Assembly (NCBI GenBank): GCA_027625915.1
Contig: JANTQA010000032.1
Coordinates: forward strand, 3,410,001 to 3,474,000
Direction of reading: 5' to 3'
DNA: 64,000 nt
DNA from: Anaeramoeba flamelloides
Lineage: Eukaryota; Metamonada; Anaeramoebidae
Below the pieces are notes generated by a model. The model worked only from the letters and a program-made list of their open reading frames with translations, made no database searches and was not told the origin of the DNA. The position numbers and the translations under genes are program-made. This document shows positions 24,493-35,999 of the stretch, in pieces; position 1 is the first letter of the stretch; each line of letters starts with the position of its first letter.

Positions 24493-26994
24493 AGTTTATA
24501 AAATGCAAAATTTTTTCTAAAAATTCAATAAGGAAGCTAAATTAAATCTTGAAAAGAAATCATAAAATTGGGATTATTTCAGATCCTATTGTATTAAAAT
24601 ATTACTCAGAAACTTTTATGAAAAAAAATGAAAGAAGAAATTAATTTTCACGTGCTATTTAATTTGGAAAACCAACTGTATACGAAAAGTAAGACCATTA
24701 ATAACCACAGAAAAAATAAATGATTTAAGACAAACCTTGGATCAAATACAATGATTATTTTTTACAACTTTCTTTTTATATGCATTTTTCTTTGATTGAT
24801 CTCTTCTTAAAAAATTATTGAAAAATATGTCTTTTTTTAAGATTTCAACAATCTTAATATTATTTGATAAAATTTTGATCATATTACGCTAGTTAATTTG
24901 ATTAATAAAAGTATAATCTATTATTCTTTTAATTTAAGTTGTTGTCTATTTTTTCTTTTAATTTTTTATTTTTTGTAGGGTTTTGATTTTAAAATCACAT
25001 TGTAAATTTTTTTATAAGATTCAAGATTATTATTTTTTTCTTATGGTTTTAATATGCGTTGATACCAAGTGTGTGTATAAACATTGGAGTGAAAAAATAT
25101 TCCAAAATTAGTTTATGATTGTTTAAATAAACAGGATTTTTTTATTATTATTATTATTATTTATTAAGGAAGGCATTTAAATTACTTTCTAAGTACATTT
25201 AGACTTAAATTTCCCATTCGAGAATTACAAAATAAAATTATAGATATTACAATGATTAATGAACAAAAATAATTTTAAAAATATCAAAATCTAAAATTAT
25301 TACCTTAAAGTTAAATTCTATTAATATATTTAGATAAATTAATCAAAAAAAGGAATGCAAACTCTTCCAAAAATATTGGTATTTCTTTTTATCTGTTTAA
25401 TTACTTACTGCAGATTATCTCCATAATTAATTTGTTTCAAAACACTAAAAATGATATTGTTAAATTTGATTTATATTTATTTCCAAAATCAAAACAACAA
25501 CAAAAAAAATATTTGATCTCAATTAATAAATAAAATCGACAAAAAAAAAGTTTCTTCAATTCAAATTACAAAAATAGTAATTTAATCAAAAATAATAAAA
25601 TCTTTTTTTATGGCAAAAAAATAGTAATTCAAAAAAGTTCTAATAATCTCAATTTCCAAAAATTCAAATTAACTAATAAAAAATCATCATTTCTTATTTT
25701 ATAATTCTATATTTATAAATTTATCCAATTTAAAACAAATTCTTTTTTGTAAGTTCATATTCAAATTACTTCAATCGGATATAATATGTGATGCTTTAAT
25801 AATCCTCTATATTTGCACAATTAAGAATTTTTTATATTTTTTTAGAAAACGTAATTATTTGAAAAATAAAAAAAAAAATTGAAAAAAAAACTTCAAGATC
25901 CCAAAAAGCGTCAAAGAGGGATAAACCCCAAAAATTACACATTTGTATTCAAAATTATATCTTCCCAAGCATTCCAATTGGAAAATTAGTCTTACTCTTT
26001 GGTATCTTTTTTGAAAAATTTTCCTCGTTTTTTATTGTTTATTTTAAGAATTTCAATTTTAGACCCCATATCAATTAATTTTGAAATGGTTTTTGTAATT
26101 GCTAAAAAATTATTAAAAAAAAAAAATGATTAATTTTTCAAAAAATTCTTTTTCGCTGTAAATGTACGACCCTCAAATAAGAAAAAATGTTTGGTTAATT
26201 TTTTAAAAATATAGATACAAATAAATTCAAAAAAAAAATAAAAAAACAGGTATAGTTCAATTTCTATTATTTAAAAATATTATAAACCCACTGTTAAAAC
26301 AGTTATTCATAATCATTGTTTTGAATATCAATAACTTTTTGAAATTTTCTAAACCTTTTATCTTATCAAATCCTTTTTTCAAAAATAAATGAAAAAATGC
26401 GTAAAATTGAAAAGTAGGATTATATTTTCCAAGAGTTATTTGAATTTAACGCTATTAATAAAATCTAAAACCTATAGCCTTCAAGAACTCATAAATTCAA
26501 ATTTTCAATTCAATTAAAAATATTATTAAAACCTGAAAACGAAATACGGGTTGTAGGGATAAATAAAAAACTTAATGAGAAACCATAAACCATTCAAAGC
26601 AGGTACACTGGGGGGATCGTCTCAATTTATAAATAAAAAGCACTTTGGTAAATGTTAAAATAAAAAAAAATATCGAAAATTATAATATTCTTATTATCGT
26701 AAATATGTGATACAAATAAATTAATTCATGTAATCAAAATTATGAAATTTATTTTTCTTGTCGAGAATTTTTCATCAAAGCTCTTATGGTTAGAAAACTT
26801 ATTTTAATAAAGAAAAAATTGAAAATAAAAAATTGAAAATAAAAAATTCCAAAAATAGTTAAAAAATATACAAATTCCAAACATAGTACCACACTCTTCG
26901 GAGTCGTGGAATATCAATTTATTAATCACAGTTTGTGGAATATAATTTATTACTGGTAATAATTCTATCGTTTTTTTACTTCTCCTGTTTCAGG
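24493..26994. other. 2.5-kb AT-rich spacer
   Basis: Mostly A/T runs with no supported gene. Near 25905-26005 a short inverted pair ('gcgtcaaagaggg' and 'cttactctttggt') may be another small hairpin element, resembling 16925-17035. Confidence 0.45.
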
Positions 26995-27190
26995 GAGTGT
27001 GTCTTCAAGTACCGTAGAGTGCCAGTTTTTTTTTTTTTTACTTTTTGTCATGTAAAGAAAATTAAATAAATTTTCTTTACATTACAAAAAGTAAAAAAAG
27101 GCTAACGGCGGTTTTCCAGAATTAGAAAGAATTTAGTAAAATCAAGTATTTTACTCAATTATTTCAAATCCTAGAAAACCTAAAGACAGT
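26995..27190. repeat. Mosaic palindromic repeat R, copy 2
   Basis: Short copy: a hairpin made of 'tttttgtcatgtaaagaaaa' and its complement, followed by 'ggctaacggcggttttccag' and a degenerate second hairpin. 'gtaccgtagagtgcc' at its left end matches the tail units of the other copies. Confidence 0.55.
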
Positions 27191-28263
27191 GGATGATTTT
27201 TAATTTGTTCATATAAAATGATATAATATTTCTTTTTGTTTAATATTTTAATTATTTTTCTATTTCCCTTTTAATATTTAGTAAAATTTCGTTGATTACT
27301 TCTTTTTCACAATAAATAAAGAAATTAACCTATTTAAAACCTTTTTTTTATAAAAAAAATATTTGAAACTCACCTGAATGATAATAACTGTTAAAAAAAA
27401 AAATGAAATTGAAAACAATAAAAAAATCATATAAACTAAATTAATCAAATTTTTAAAGTAAGATTAAAAAAAAACTTTTTCAACAACAAAATTGATTTTA
27501 ATTAATTATCATCCCATACAAATAAGTCAAAAATTTGCGACAGTGAATTAGCTTTGAATTTGGTTATTTAAATGATATAATTATTTTTTATGGATAATTT
27601 AATTCTTTTTCTTCTTTTTTTTTTTGATATAATTTTCTTTGAATTACCCCTTTATTCCAATAAATAAATAAATAAAAGAAGTCTAAAATTAAAGTCTTTT
27701 ATTATTGAATGTAAATAATATTATTTCATCTATAATTTAAATACCATATCTAATTAGATTAGAAAAATAGTTTTAAAAATAGATCTTATCAATTGAAAAT
27801 GATCCACGAATTAGTAAAAACCCCAACAATTTCAGAAAAAAAAATAGATTTCGAGACAAATTTAATTTTTGAATTGTAAAATATCAATATCAAAACTTTA
27901 TTTAAATTTGTGGCGAAATGTAGATTTCTTTTTATATAAATTGAATTTTTTGAATAGATTAAATAATTAAGATGTGGAAAATGTTTACCAATTATATATC
28001 TCTAGAGGAAATATATTGTAAATACAAATTACTTTTTCAAAAGGAAACACAATGATTGTTCTTTGGGTTTTTTATTTTCATAATTATTGTGTTAATCTTT
28101 GAAATTAAAAAATTATAAAAAATAATAATTTTTATAAGTTCTAAGTATTAATTGTTAAATATTTGTTAATTTATTATTATTTGTTTATGTCTTTCCGTTT
28201 AGAAAAGGAATAATAAAAAAAAATATCTTCCAAAATGACAATTTTTGATTTGAGATCCTAAAC
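27191..28263. other. AT-rich spacer with a small hairpin
   Basis: No gene. Around 27837-27935 a ~100-bp inverted pair ('tagatttcgagacaaattt' and 'aaatttgtggcgaaatgtag') resembles one near 42800-42915, a possible tiny MITE family. Confidence 0.4.
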
Positions 28264-28968
28264 TCTGTTTCAGTCAAAGTGGCCCACCTTTTTTTTCAAA
28301 TATCAATTATTTGATATAATTGACCTTTGAAGAACAAATAAGAAATAAAGAGAATAATACACCTCAAAGAAATGTTGATACATGTCTGAAAGAAAACTAA
28401 TTAATCAATAGCTTTTCTTAAAAATTGAAAAACTCAAATTCTTAGGGCCCTATTGAGAAAAACAAGGATGTTCGTTTTGAACTTCTACTGGTATTTGAAT
28501 AATAAATATGAAACATTTTTCACTTCATTTTCCATACTTTTCTTTTAGAAATTAAGCCCCCAAACAAAGTGGGTTGGTATTTAAGGTCTCTATTTGAAAA
28601 AGGAAATGAAAATGAAGTGAAAATTTTTCACATTTATTAAACAAATATCAAGATCAAAGATCAAATAGAATTGCAATAGAAATCAAATAGATTTCTCAAC
28701 AATCTTTACATGGTTTCAATGACATTAGAATAACACGTTTTTACCAAGTGACTATTGATCTTGCAATAAAAATTTTTTGCAAATGAATGACGTTTTAAAA
28801 AAAAAATCGAAAAAAAAAAACAAAAATGTGTAGAAATGTGAAAAAATGATTTCAATTTTGAAAATTTCTAAAATAAAATTTTTCTTCTAATATCTATGCA
28901 AACTCTTTAAACACGTGTATTATACCATTACAACTGGGCGACTTTGACTGAAAAATAGTTTTGTTAAC
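28264..28968. mobile_element. TIR element family F, copy 2
   Basis: Left end 'ctgtttcagtcaaagtggcc' faces right end 'gggcgactttgactgaaaa'. About 700 bp, non-coding. Internally there is a second inverted pair around 28520-28630 ('tttttcacttcattttc' and 'gaaaatgaagtgaaaattt'). Confidence 0.6.
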
Positions 28969-29399
28969 AAATTATAATAATTTATGGTTTAAAAATGTTT
29001 TTATTATTGTTTTTTTTTTAGATTCATTAATATGGTGATTTATGTCAAATTAAGATGATTTAATTTGAATTACAGTAGATTTTGAGTTCAAAACGAATCT
29101 ATAATAAAGTTTATCCCTCAAGCCTACAGTAATATTTAATATTCTTATTTTTATGTTAGTTGAAAAATAACTTTCTCAAAAAAGAATTTCAAATAGACGA
29201 ATTAAATGTGGAATAAAAAATTTACAAACACTTACAAACTTTACTTTGGAATTGATTTGTAAAAAAATTGTGTTCTTTTGACAAACGTGTTGAAATTGAT
29301 TTTTATTTATCATTTTTTCATCCCTCACTCAGAAAAACAAACTTTACCAAAACAAAATTAAAACTAAAAGCTTTCAGGTCAATTCCAAAAACAAACGAA

Positions 29400-31850
29400 A
29401 TGAACCAAACTATTTATTGGTTGACCAAGAAAGAACAAGAACACAGCCAAGCAAAAAACTCCTTAAAAAAGAGATTTAAAGTACATTTCTTTTACAATAT
29501 CACTTCATTTGAAAAAAAACTACAAAATGAACCAACAAGAGTAATTATTCTATCCAAAAGATCAAATTCTGAAAACTCTTTGCTGAACAAAATACGAAAT
29601 ATGTCTACGAAAGCAACAGTTATAGTTTTTGGGAACTCTTCCAGCAAATCTAAAAACAAAAAAAAACTTACTGGAGTGAAGTTTGTAACCAAAAAAAAAA
29701 AATTATTAAAAATTATTCAGAAAAAAACTTCCAAAAGTAATTCTTATAGTCCCAGTTCCAGTTCCATTTCAGATCAAAGTACTGGTTATTGTATAACAAA
29801 AAGCACAAGTACAAGCTATGATTATACTTACAGTACAAGTACAGATTCCATTTCAGATACAAGCACTAGTTTTAGTGACCAAAGTGATTCTCGAAAAATT
29901 AATTCCCAATCTTCGTCCCTAAAAAAAAAATCAAAACAGACACAGTTCAAAGGAATTTTTATTCACCCACCAATAAATTATACTGTATTGCAACAAAGAT
30001 CAGACTGTTCGGCAATTACATCTTCTTATTCATCTTTTTCAGAGAATGAGGAATCAAAAGCATCTGCATTAGATAGCGATACCACTACAGATATAGATAC
30101 AGATACAGATACAGACACAGACACAGATACCGATACAGATACAGACACAGACACCGATCCAAATCCAGACACATACCCATACACAAACACAGACTTTTCC
30201 ACAGACGAATTTATTGAAGAAGTGCCTGATCTTCAGGGAACAATTATCTGGGTCAATAAAAAAAATTCTCCTCAAAATATATTTTTAAAATCAAACAAAT
30301 CGTTGTCCACAGAATTGCAACAGAAAAAGATTCAAATTCTCGAACACCAAGTAGGAGTTGAGGAATTTGAATTAATTAAAAGGGAAATAGAAAGAGAGTA
30401 CATCCAAGTGAAATTAATAGTTTGTGAATACCACCACGTAAGAAGATCTATTATCACAGAAGAGTTCGGGTGTCCGATAATTGTCTGGGATCCGAGTTGG
30501 AGCCGTCCAATCAAAACAACAGACTTTTATTTAAAAAAACGGAAATGGGATGAAATTTTGGATCGTGGTGCCAAATATTTGGCAAGCAGGCCAGATGAGC
30601 TCTTGGTAATCATTACGAAACTTGTTGCCGATCAAAGTATTGAGTTAGAGAGGCATAATTTTCTTCTCAATCTCAATACCAAGATCGTTCCGGATACGCG
30701 GTATCCCGACACCTTCATTTATAATAAAAATGCCAAACCAAAGACTGTAACAGTCAGCGAAAGGGCGCTTACGGTCTGTTGGATCGCACGAGATCATTCT
30801 CCAAATGAAAGGATCATCAACGACTTGCAAGAGTTAGACGTCACTTGTGAGACATTTAATTATTTGGGCAAATTAATCGACTACATTAAGCTCAACCACT
30901 CCGAAATCTTGGTGATCGTCTCTTCTTCGTGGTATGTCACAAAGGAAAATATCAGCAAGAAGGTGAAAAGAAATTGCAATGTCAAGATCCCCATCTGGGT
31001 TTTAAGTAAGCGAGCTGCGCTAGACCAGAATTTACAGATCATATGCCGATCAAAGAATGTGGAGCATGTCTTTTCGAATGGATATGCCCTGTTGCAGCAG
31101 CTGTACCCGATCTTACAGAACAGAATACAAAGGCCCTTCGTTACAACCCAAATATCCGAAAATGGCCCTGATATGATTCTGCCGTACATAAAGAAGCCCT
31201 ACTTAGTGAAGGCAGCACAAACAGATTACGATTCCATTAAGCACCAATTCGAGACCAAATGGATCAAAAAGAAAACCGGTACACCGCAAATCGTCAATAT
31301 TTATCAAATTAAAACGACTTCAAATTTGATTACCAAATATTTGAAATACCAAGCAAAGGTCATCAAAGCGTACCCTCGGCTGAAACATCCCGTGGAGGGC
31401 AAATTCGGGGCCGGAAATGAAAGAAGGCGTTTCCATGGATCAACAATCGCTTGCTCGCTGGGCACCAATGGTAACTTGACGCCATGCGGCAATGATCAGT
31501 GTGCAATTTGTTCAATCATCACACATGGATTCGACATTAGCCTCTGTGGGAAAAAGAACGCCTTTAAACGATTTGGCCACGGGCTGTATTTTTCTTCGGT
31601 TTCTGGCAAATCACATGATTATACCAAAATTGTCGCACCAGCAAAACACCATACAATGCTAGTATGCTATTGCATCTGTGGCAATTCTTATTCAATGAAA
31701 TTTACTTCAACGGGCCTTACAGAGCCGCCATCGGGTTATCAATCGATTGTTGGCGATACCGGCAAGGATTTAAATTATGACGAAATCGTTTTATACCAAA
31801 ACGATTCTGTTCTCCCAAGCTATATCATCCAATATGATGTTACCAAATAA
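29400..31850 (+). CDS. PARP-family ADP-ribosyltransferase with receiver-like repeats (816 aa)
   Basis: The ATG at 29400 is the first Met; the frame is open back to about 29256 without one. Residues ~630-816 are a PARP catalytic domain: 'RRRFHGST' (His679), 'FGHGLYFSS' (Tyr730) and 'NYDEIVLY' (Glu795) give the H-Y-E triad needed for NAD binding and transfer. A Cys cluster ('CGNDQCAIC') follows the His, as in plant and fungal members of this PARP branch. Upstream, three segments (about 1-80, 280-375 and 457-570) share a pattern: hydrophobic strand ending in W, Asn-rich turn, helix, a second strand like 'ILVIVSS' and a third like 'PIWVLS'. They resemble response-regulator receiver folds and may be repeats, without clear phospho-acceptor conservation. 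A Ser/Thr/Tyr-rich linker and an Asp-Thr dipeptide run (~225-260) separate them. Base composition turns much richer in G+C in the 3' half. The role is unknown: protein ADP-ribosylation, in signalling or defence, is inference. Confidence 0.85.
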   Translation: MNQTIYWLTKKEQEHSQAKNSLKKRFKVHFFYNITSFEKKLQNEPTRVIILSKRSNSENSLLNKIRNMSTKATVIVFGNSSSKSKNKKKLTGVKFVTKKKKLLKIIQKKTSKSNSYSPSSSSISDQSTGYCITKSTSTSYDYTYSTSTDSISDTSTSFSDQSDSRKINSQSSSLKKKSKQTQFKGIFIHPPINYTVLQQRSDCSAITSSYSSFSENEESKASALDSDTTTDIDTDTDTDTDTDTDTDTDTDTDPNPDTYPYTNTDFSTDEFIEEVPDLQGTIIWVNKKNSPQNIFLKSNKSLSTELQQKKIQILEHQVGVEEFELIKREIEREYIQVKLIVCEYHHVRRSIITEEFGCPIIVWDPSWSRPIKTTDFYLKKRKWDEILDRGAKYLASRPDELLVIITKLVADQSIELERHNFLLNLNTKIVPDTRYPDTFIYNKNAKPKTVTVSERALTVCWIARDHSPNERIINDLQELDVTCETFNYLGKLIDYIKLNHSEILVIVSSSWYVTKENISKKVKRNCNVKIPIWVLSKRAALDQNLQIICRSKNVEHVFSNGYALLQQLYPILQNRIQRPFVTTQISENGPDMILPYIKKPYLVKAAQTDYDSIKHQFETKWIKKKTGTPQIVNIYQIKTTSNLITKYLKYQAKVIKAYPRLKHPVEGKFGAGNERRRFHGSTIACSLGTNGNLTPCGNDQCAICSIITHGFDISLCGKKNAFKRFGHGLYFSSVSGKSHDYTKIVAPAKHHTMLVCYCICGNSYSMKFTSTGLTEPPSGYQSIVGDTGKDLNYDEIVLYQNDSVLPSYIIQYDVTK

Positions 31851-31982
31851 TGCTTGGGGGTTCTTTTAGCTGATAAATATGTGTATTGATTTATTTAGAA
31901 ATCTATTATTTTTTTATTTTGTTTGTGAATTTCTATTTTATTCTTTAATTCTTCTGACCCATATATTACATTTTTTGTATGC

Positions 31983-32014
<32 letters not shown>

Positions 32015-32394
32015 GTTTTCATTTTTTATTTTATTGTTCTTTCTTCCACAATGTTTTTTCCGATAACATCTTTATATTTCTTGGTTGTTGAAAAAAGTTT
32101 TCTTTTGAAAAAAAAAAACCAACTTTGAAAATTCAAAAAACATTGAATACATAATTTTAACAAAAAATAAAATTACCTATTCTTGTAATTTTTTAAAAAA
32201 AACTTATTTATTTTCAATAACAAAAATATTATTACCTTTATATCAAGGTTTGTTTTTTCTCAAATTTAGAATCTTTAGAAATGGGTTACAAAGATACCCA
32301 TGCGATTTTAAAAACAGCATATTTTGGGTTTATTAAGGAAATATGAAAAATTGAGAAAATGTGATTCTTTTGATTATTTTTATCTAAAAAAATT
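31851..32394. other. Spacer 3' of the PARP gene
   Basis: T-rich downstream flank with a long T run near 31990-32015. No gene. Confidence 0.5.
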
Positions 32395-32890
32395 AATTTC
32401 CTTTTAGAACCATTACGTTTTCCAGAAATTAACAGAAAAGAGGGTAGTATTTGATTTTTCTCGATTCTTTTACTCTCTGAAAAAGTATCTTTTCGCTTTC
32501 TTGGATTCTATTTATTTGTAAAATCAATAGATTATTGTTCTAGGTTTTTTTGATGTTTTCTATTTTATTTGGAAAATCAATAGAATTTTGTTAGGTGTTT
32601 ATTTCTAAAGTAAAAAAACCTAGAACACTTCACAAATAAATAGAAAACTCAATAAACCCTAACGAAAATAAATATATTTTGCTGATAAATCATAAACCCT
32701 CAAGAAAGGCATCTTGAGTTTTATCAGAATTTATAAGAATTGAGTAAAATATATGATTTAACTTAATTTTTTTATTTTCCTAGAAAGCTCCTTTAGTTTT
32801 TTTTTTTAATTTTACAAATTAAAAAAAATCTAGGCACTCTGTGGCACTCTGTGGTACTTGAAGACACTCCAAAAAAACTCTACGGTACTC
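32395..32890. repeat. Mosaic palindromic repeat R, copy 3
   Basis: Contains 'gttttccagaaatt', 'ggaaaatcaatagaatttt', 'acttcacaaataaatagaaa' and a closing 'ctaggcactctgtggcactc' with further ~10-bp units. Same module order as the copy at 43255-43625. Confidence 0.6.
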
Positions 32891-33104
32891 TTTTTGACTT
32901 CTGTAATTTCTATATTATTTTTTATAAATGTCAACATATACTGAAAATTTTTCTTGATCCGGGCAATTACAAGACGATGAGGATTGTTCTTCTTAAATAA
33001 TACAAAAGTTATATTTTTTTTTAGTTTTTCTTAAGTTTTTTTTATTTGTATTTTATCTCTAATCCAAAATTTTAGATTTTTTTTCATCGCCTTTACCTCT
33101 ATTA

Positions 33105-33460
33105 GTTTTATTTGGCTGAGATTTGGATTGAAATATTCATTATTAAACATAATAACAAAATAAAAAATTTTCTTTTCAAAATCAAGACTTTCCATAATAA
33201 CACTAAAAAAATGTTAGCGTCATTTTCAAGAATTAACTTAATTGTAAATAAAAATAATAAGTTACCTTTTTTTCGGTTTTAGAATGGAAATAAGCGAAAT
33301 TTTAGATTTCAAAAATAGATCCTAACTAATATATCATATTGATGATGCTAACTCGCCCGTTTCATAAGCCAAAACACAAATTACGAAAAAAAAAAAATAA
33401 AAGATCTAACAAGATTTCAATTTATTTTTAAAAAATACTAATACCGAACAATTTTGTTTT
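33105..33460. repeat. Dispersed repeat S, copy 2
   Basis: Diverged, shorter copy of the sequence at 1-590, in the same orientation. It sits just 3' of the MEMO1 gene (minus strand) and after repeat R copy 3. Confidence 0.6.
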
Positions 33461-33690
33461 TATATTGTTAACCAAGATATTGATAACCAGTTTTTATCAA
33501 AATCTTATTGATTCAGTTTTAATTGACTAAATTAATTTTGTATCTCAGGGCTTTATGAAGGGTTGAGTTATTGGACAAACGTATTGGCCACCTTATCAGT
33601 CGAATAGACTTTGATATATTTTTGGAAATTAGATGGAATGTTGAAATTCGAGGGTATTGTTTTATTTCTGTGATTCAAAATTTGTGTGGG

Positions 33691-34590
33691 TTATTTTTCA
33701 AACAAAACACCAGCAGCATAACTGACGGACGTTTCTTTGGGATCTAAGACCTTTTTTGATTGGGAGTAATGAAGGAATTCAAATTGTAATTGTTGTTTTT
33801 CTTGGCTTGAGGCCGAAAGGAGTATGCCGATTGCACGTCTTCCACAAATTGTTGTTCTCCATTTGTTTTGGTACTCCCAATATTTTTCAAAGTCAAGCGT
33901 TTTTATTGTGTCGATTGCAAGAGCATCGATTTTTTGAATAGATTTCCAAATTGGAAGTCTTTTATTATTTTTCTTTTTTGATTCGTAGGTTTTGATAAAC
34001 CCAAATCTGATCCCCCAATGGCAGAAGTCAGAGGAAATTACAAACAAAGTGTTTGGATCTTGGAAGTATTGTTTCAAAACTTGGCCACAATCCTTTTGTG
34101 TTTCCAGATCCAGCCTCCCTACCATAATTGGAACAATTTTTGCCCTTTGCAATCCAACCACATGAGCAACCCATGGGTACATCATTTCTAAGGAGTGTTC
34201 TTTTAAATCAATTTTTTTTTTGCATTTAACAAAATGGTCAGACTCTAATAATCGGTTGTTCGTTTCCAAGTCAACTTCAAGATTACCGAACGGTGTTTCC
34301 AAGTGTGTAAAAGGCGTAATTAAGCATTTTTTTGTCGAGTATTTATGCGAAGGGCCAAGGATTATTATTCTTGAAATTGTTTGATCACTGATCGCAACTT
34401 GCTTCCACGCATAACTTGCTGTTTTTGAACAGTGCCTGTAGCCAGCGTGTGGGGAAACCAACGCTCTGATTGGGGTGTTGTTAGTTACACAATCTGTTGC
34501 CTCATTTAATAACCCAGTCAATTGCTTTTTTAATTCCATTGGGTTGTTAGAATACCAGGAACCAGAATGAGATGCACTTCTTAGTTTCAT
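33691..34590 (-). CDS. MEMO1: MEMO1 family protein (299 aa)
   Basis: Single exon on the minus strand. The start is the ATG at 34590, just before 'KLRSASHSGSWY', which matches the family's opening 'R.a..AG.WY'. Conserved blocks: 'SPHAGYRHC' (His48), 'ILGPSHKYS' (His82), 'LKEHSLEMMYPW', 'IVPIMVG', 'FVISSDFCHWG', and 'TTICGRRAIGILL' (Cys249), ending 'YAAGVLFEK'. His48, His82 and Cys249 correspond to the metal/copper-binding residues His49, His81 and Cys244 of human MEMO1. Length (human 297 aa) is normal. MEMO proteins are cytosolic relatives of LigB-type dioxygenases linked to redox and motility signalling; the biochemical role is debated. It is divergent from the downstream plus-strand locus. 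Confidence 0.95.
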   Translation of the reverse strand: MKLRSASHSGSWYSNNPMELKKQLTGLLNEATDCVTNNTPIRALVSPHAGYRHCSKTASYAWKQVAISDQTISRIIILGPSHKYSTKKCLITPFTHLETPFGNLEVDLETNNRLLESDHFVKCKKKIDLKEHSLEMMYPWVAHVVGLQRAKIVPIMVGRLDLETQKDCGQVLKQYFQDPNTLFVISSDFCHWGIRFGFIKTYESKKKNNKRLPIWKSIQKIDALAIDTIKTLDFEKYWEYQNKWRTTICGRRAIGILLSASSQEKQQLQFEFLHYSQSKKVLDPKETSVSYAAGVLFEK

Positions 34591-35705
34591 TAGAAAAATC
34601 ACAAAAATTGGTATTTGCTAATTGTTTGTTCTTTATTATGAGTTGGAGAATTAGAGTGGTTAAGAAATTGAATTGGTAGCAGAAAGAAATAAAAAAATGA
34701 CTTTTAAAAACAGCAAATATTCTTTTTAAGGTTGATAATAAGATCTGGTCAAAAATTTTGATCAGTGGTTCAATTTGCCATTTTATTGTAATTCTAGTTT
34801 GTCTCTTATCAAATGAGAAATAATTTTTTCACAATAGATCTAAATCAAGAATTAAAGGAAGAGTATTTTTTCAAAAATAAAATGAAATGTTGTCCAGATC
34901 TTAATAAAATTTTATTTTTTTTCTAATTTCTGTTTCGACTCATGAAAGGATAAGTTAAACCCATCTAAACAATTGGTTCATTTGAATCTCTTTTTTGAAA
35001 TCCAAAATTCGTATATTTCATAATATAATACCAGAAAAAAAAGTGACTTATCACTTTTATTAGCAAATCAGTTAATTCTTGAAAAAGATTTTGATTATAT
35101 TTTGGGTTTTATATTAGTAATTATTGATTTTTTCCCAATTTTGTTATTTAGTTACTATTTTTGGTATAAATATTTTAATTAAAATCTTGGTCAATATAAT
35201 TAATTGATGTATAGGTATTTTGATAAATGAATATTTGCTAGAAGCTTAACAAAATATTCTCAATTAAATTGAGATATATTAAGCAAAAAATTTTTTATTC
35301 TTTATTGTTTTACAAAAGTTTTTTTTCTAGTTTTCAAAAAAATGGAAAAAAATTATAAAAAATAATTTTCAATTTTGAAAAATTTTTTTAACAAATTGTT
35401 TGGTCTTATTCACAAGAATTATTATGTCAATTGAAATCATTTTTGTAAGAAAAAAATTGATTTGGAATTTTGGAGGATAAAATTAAGTAATTCACAAATA
35501 TCTTAAAGAAATTTATATTTTGAAAAATCGAATTTCATCTTTGTACACTAGCAAAATTTCTAGTAAAATTTTTAAATGACTTTAAAAATTTATTGATCAT
35601 AACTATAATTCTTAAAAAATACAATTATTTTTTAATAGGTTAAATATATCAATTTTTTTGAATAACCAAAAGAATTATCTAATAAAAAAACAAAACTTTA
35701 TATTA
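34591..35705. other. Spacer between MEMO1 and the next ORF
   Basis: AT-rich. It should hold the MEMO1 promoter; nothing specific was recognised. Confidence 0.5.
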
Positions 35706-35725
35706 ATATTACTGGTAACAAAGAC

Positions 35726-35983
35726 TTGAAAGTGTGTAAAAATGATGAAAATAACAATAAAAAAGATGGAAAATTTACATATTATGATAAATACAATGAA
35801 TTTAAAAGTTTTTATTTTTCAGAGAAAAAAAAATTTGATCAACAAAAAAATAATTCTTTTTTGGGTTTCTTAGTTGATCAGAATTTTTTGACATTTGAAT
35901 CAACAAAAATTATTAACGAGAGAATATCACCAATAACATATTTTAAAATATTACCTTATTGTAGTAGAAGACTGATCCCTTAA
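35726..35983 (+). CDS. Possible exon or small ORF, unidentified
   Basis: Open frame (85 codons) with a natural-looking composition ('FLVDQNFLTFESTKIINERI', then 'PITYFKILPYCSRRLIP'). The listed start is not an ATG, and an AG precedes the frame ('ggtaacaaag'), so it is more likely an exon than a complete gene. A 'ttattgtagtag' near its end could be a donor. It may belong to the gene at 37.5-41 kb or be a fragment. No family recognised. Confidence 0.3.
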   Translation: MKVCKNDENNNKKDGKFTYYDKYNEFKSFYFSEKKKFDQQKNNSFLGFLVDQNFLTFESTKIINERISPITYFKILPYCSRRLIP

Positions 35984-35999
35984 AGAATTATTTATTATT

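Noticed and set aside
29268-29399. Longer start for the PARP gene
   Set aside because: There is no ATG upstream of 29400 in the open frame; the extension relies on a non-ATG codon.
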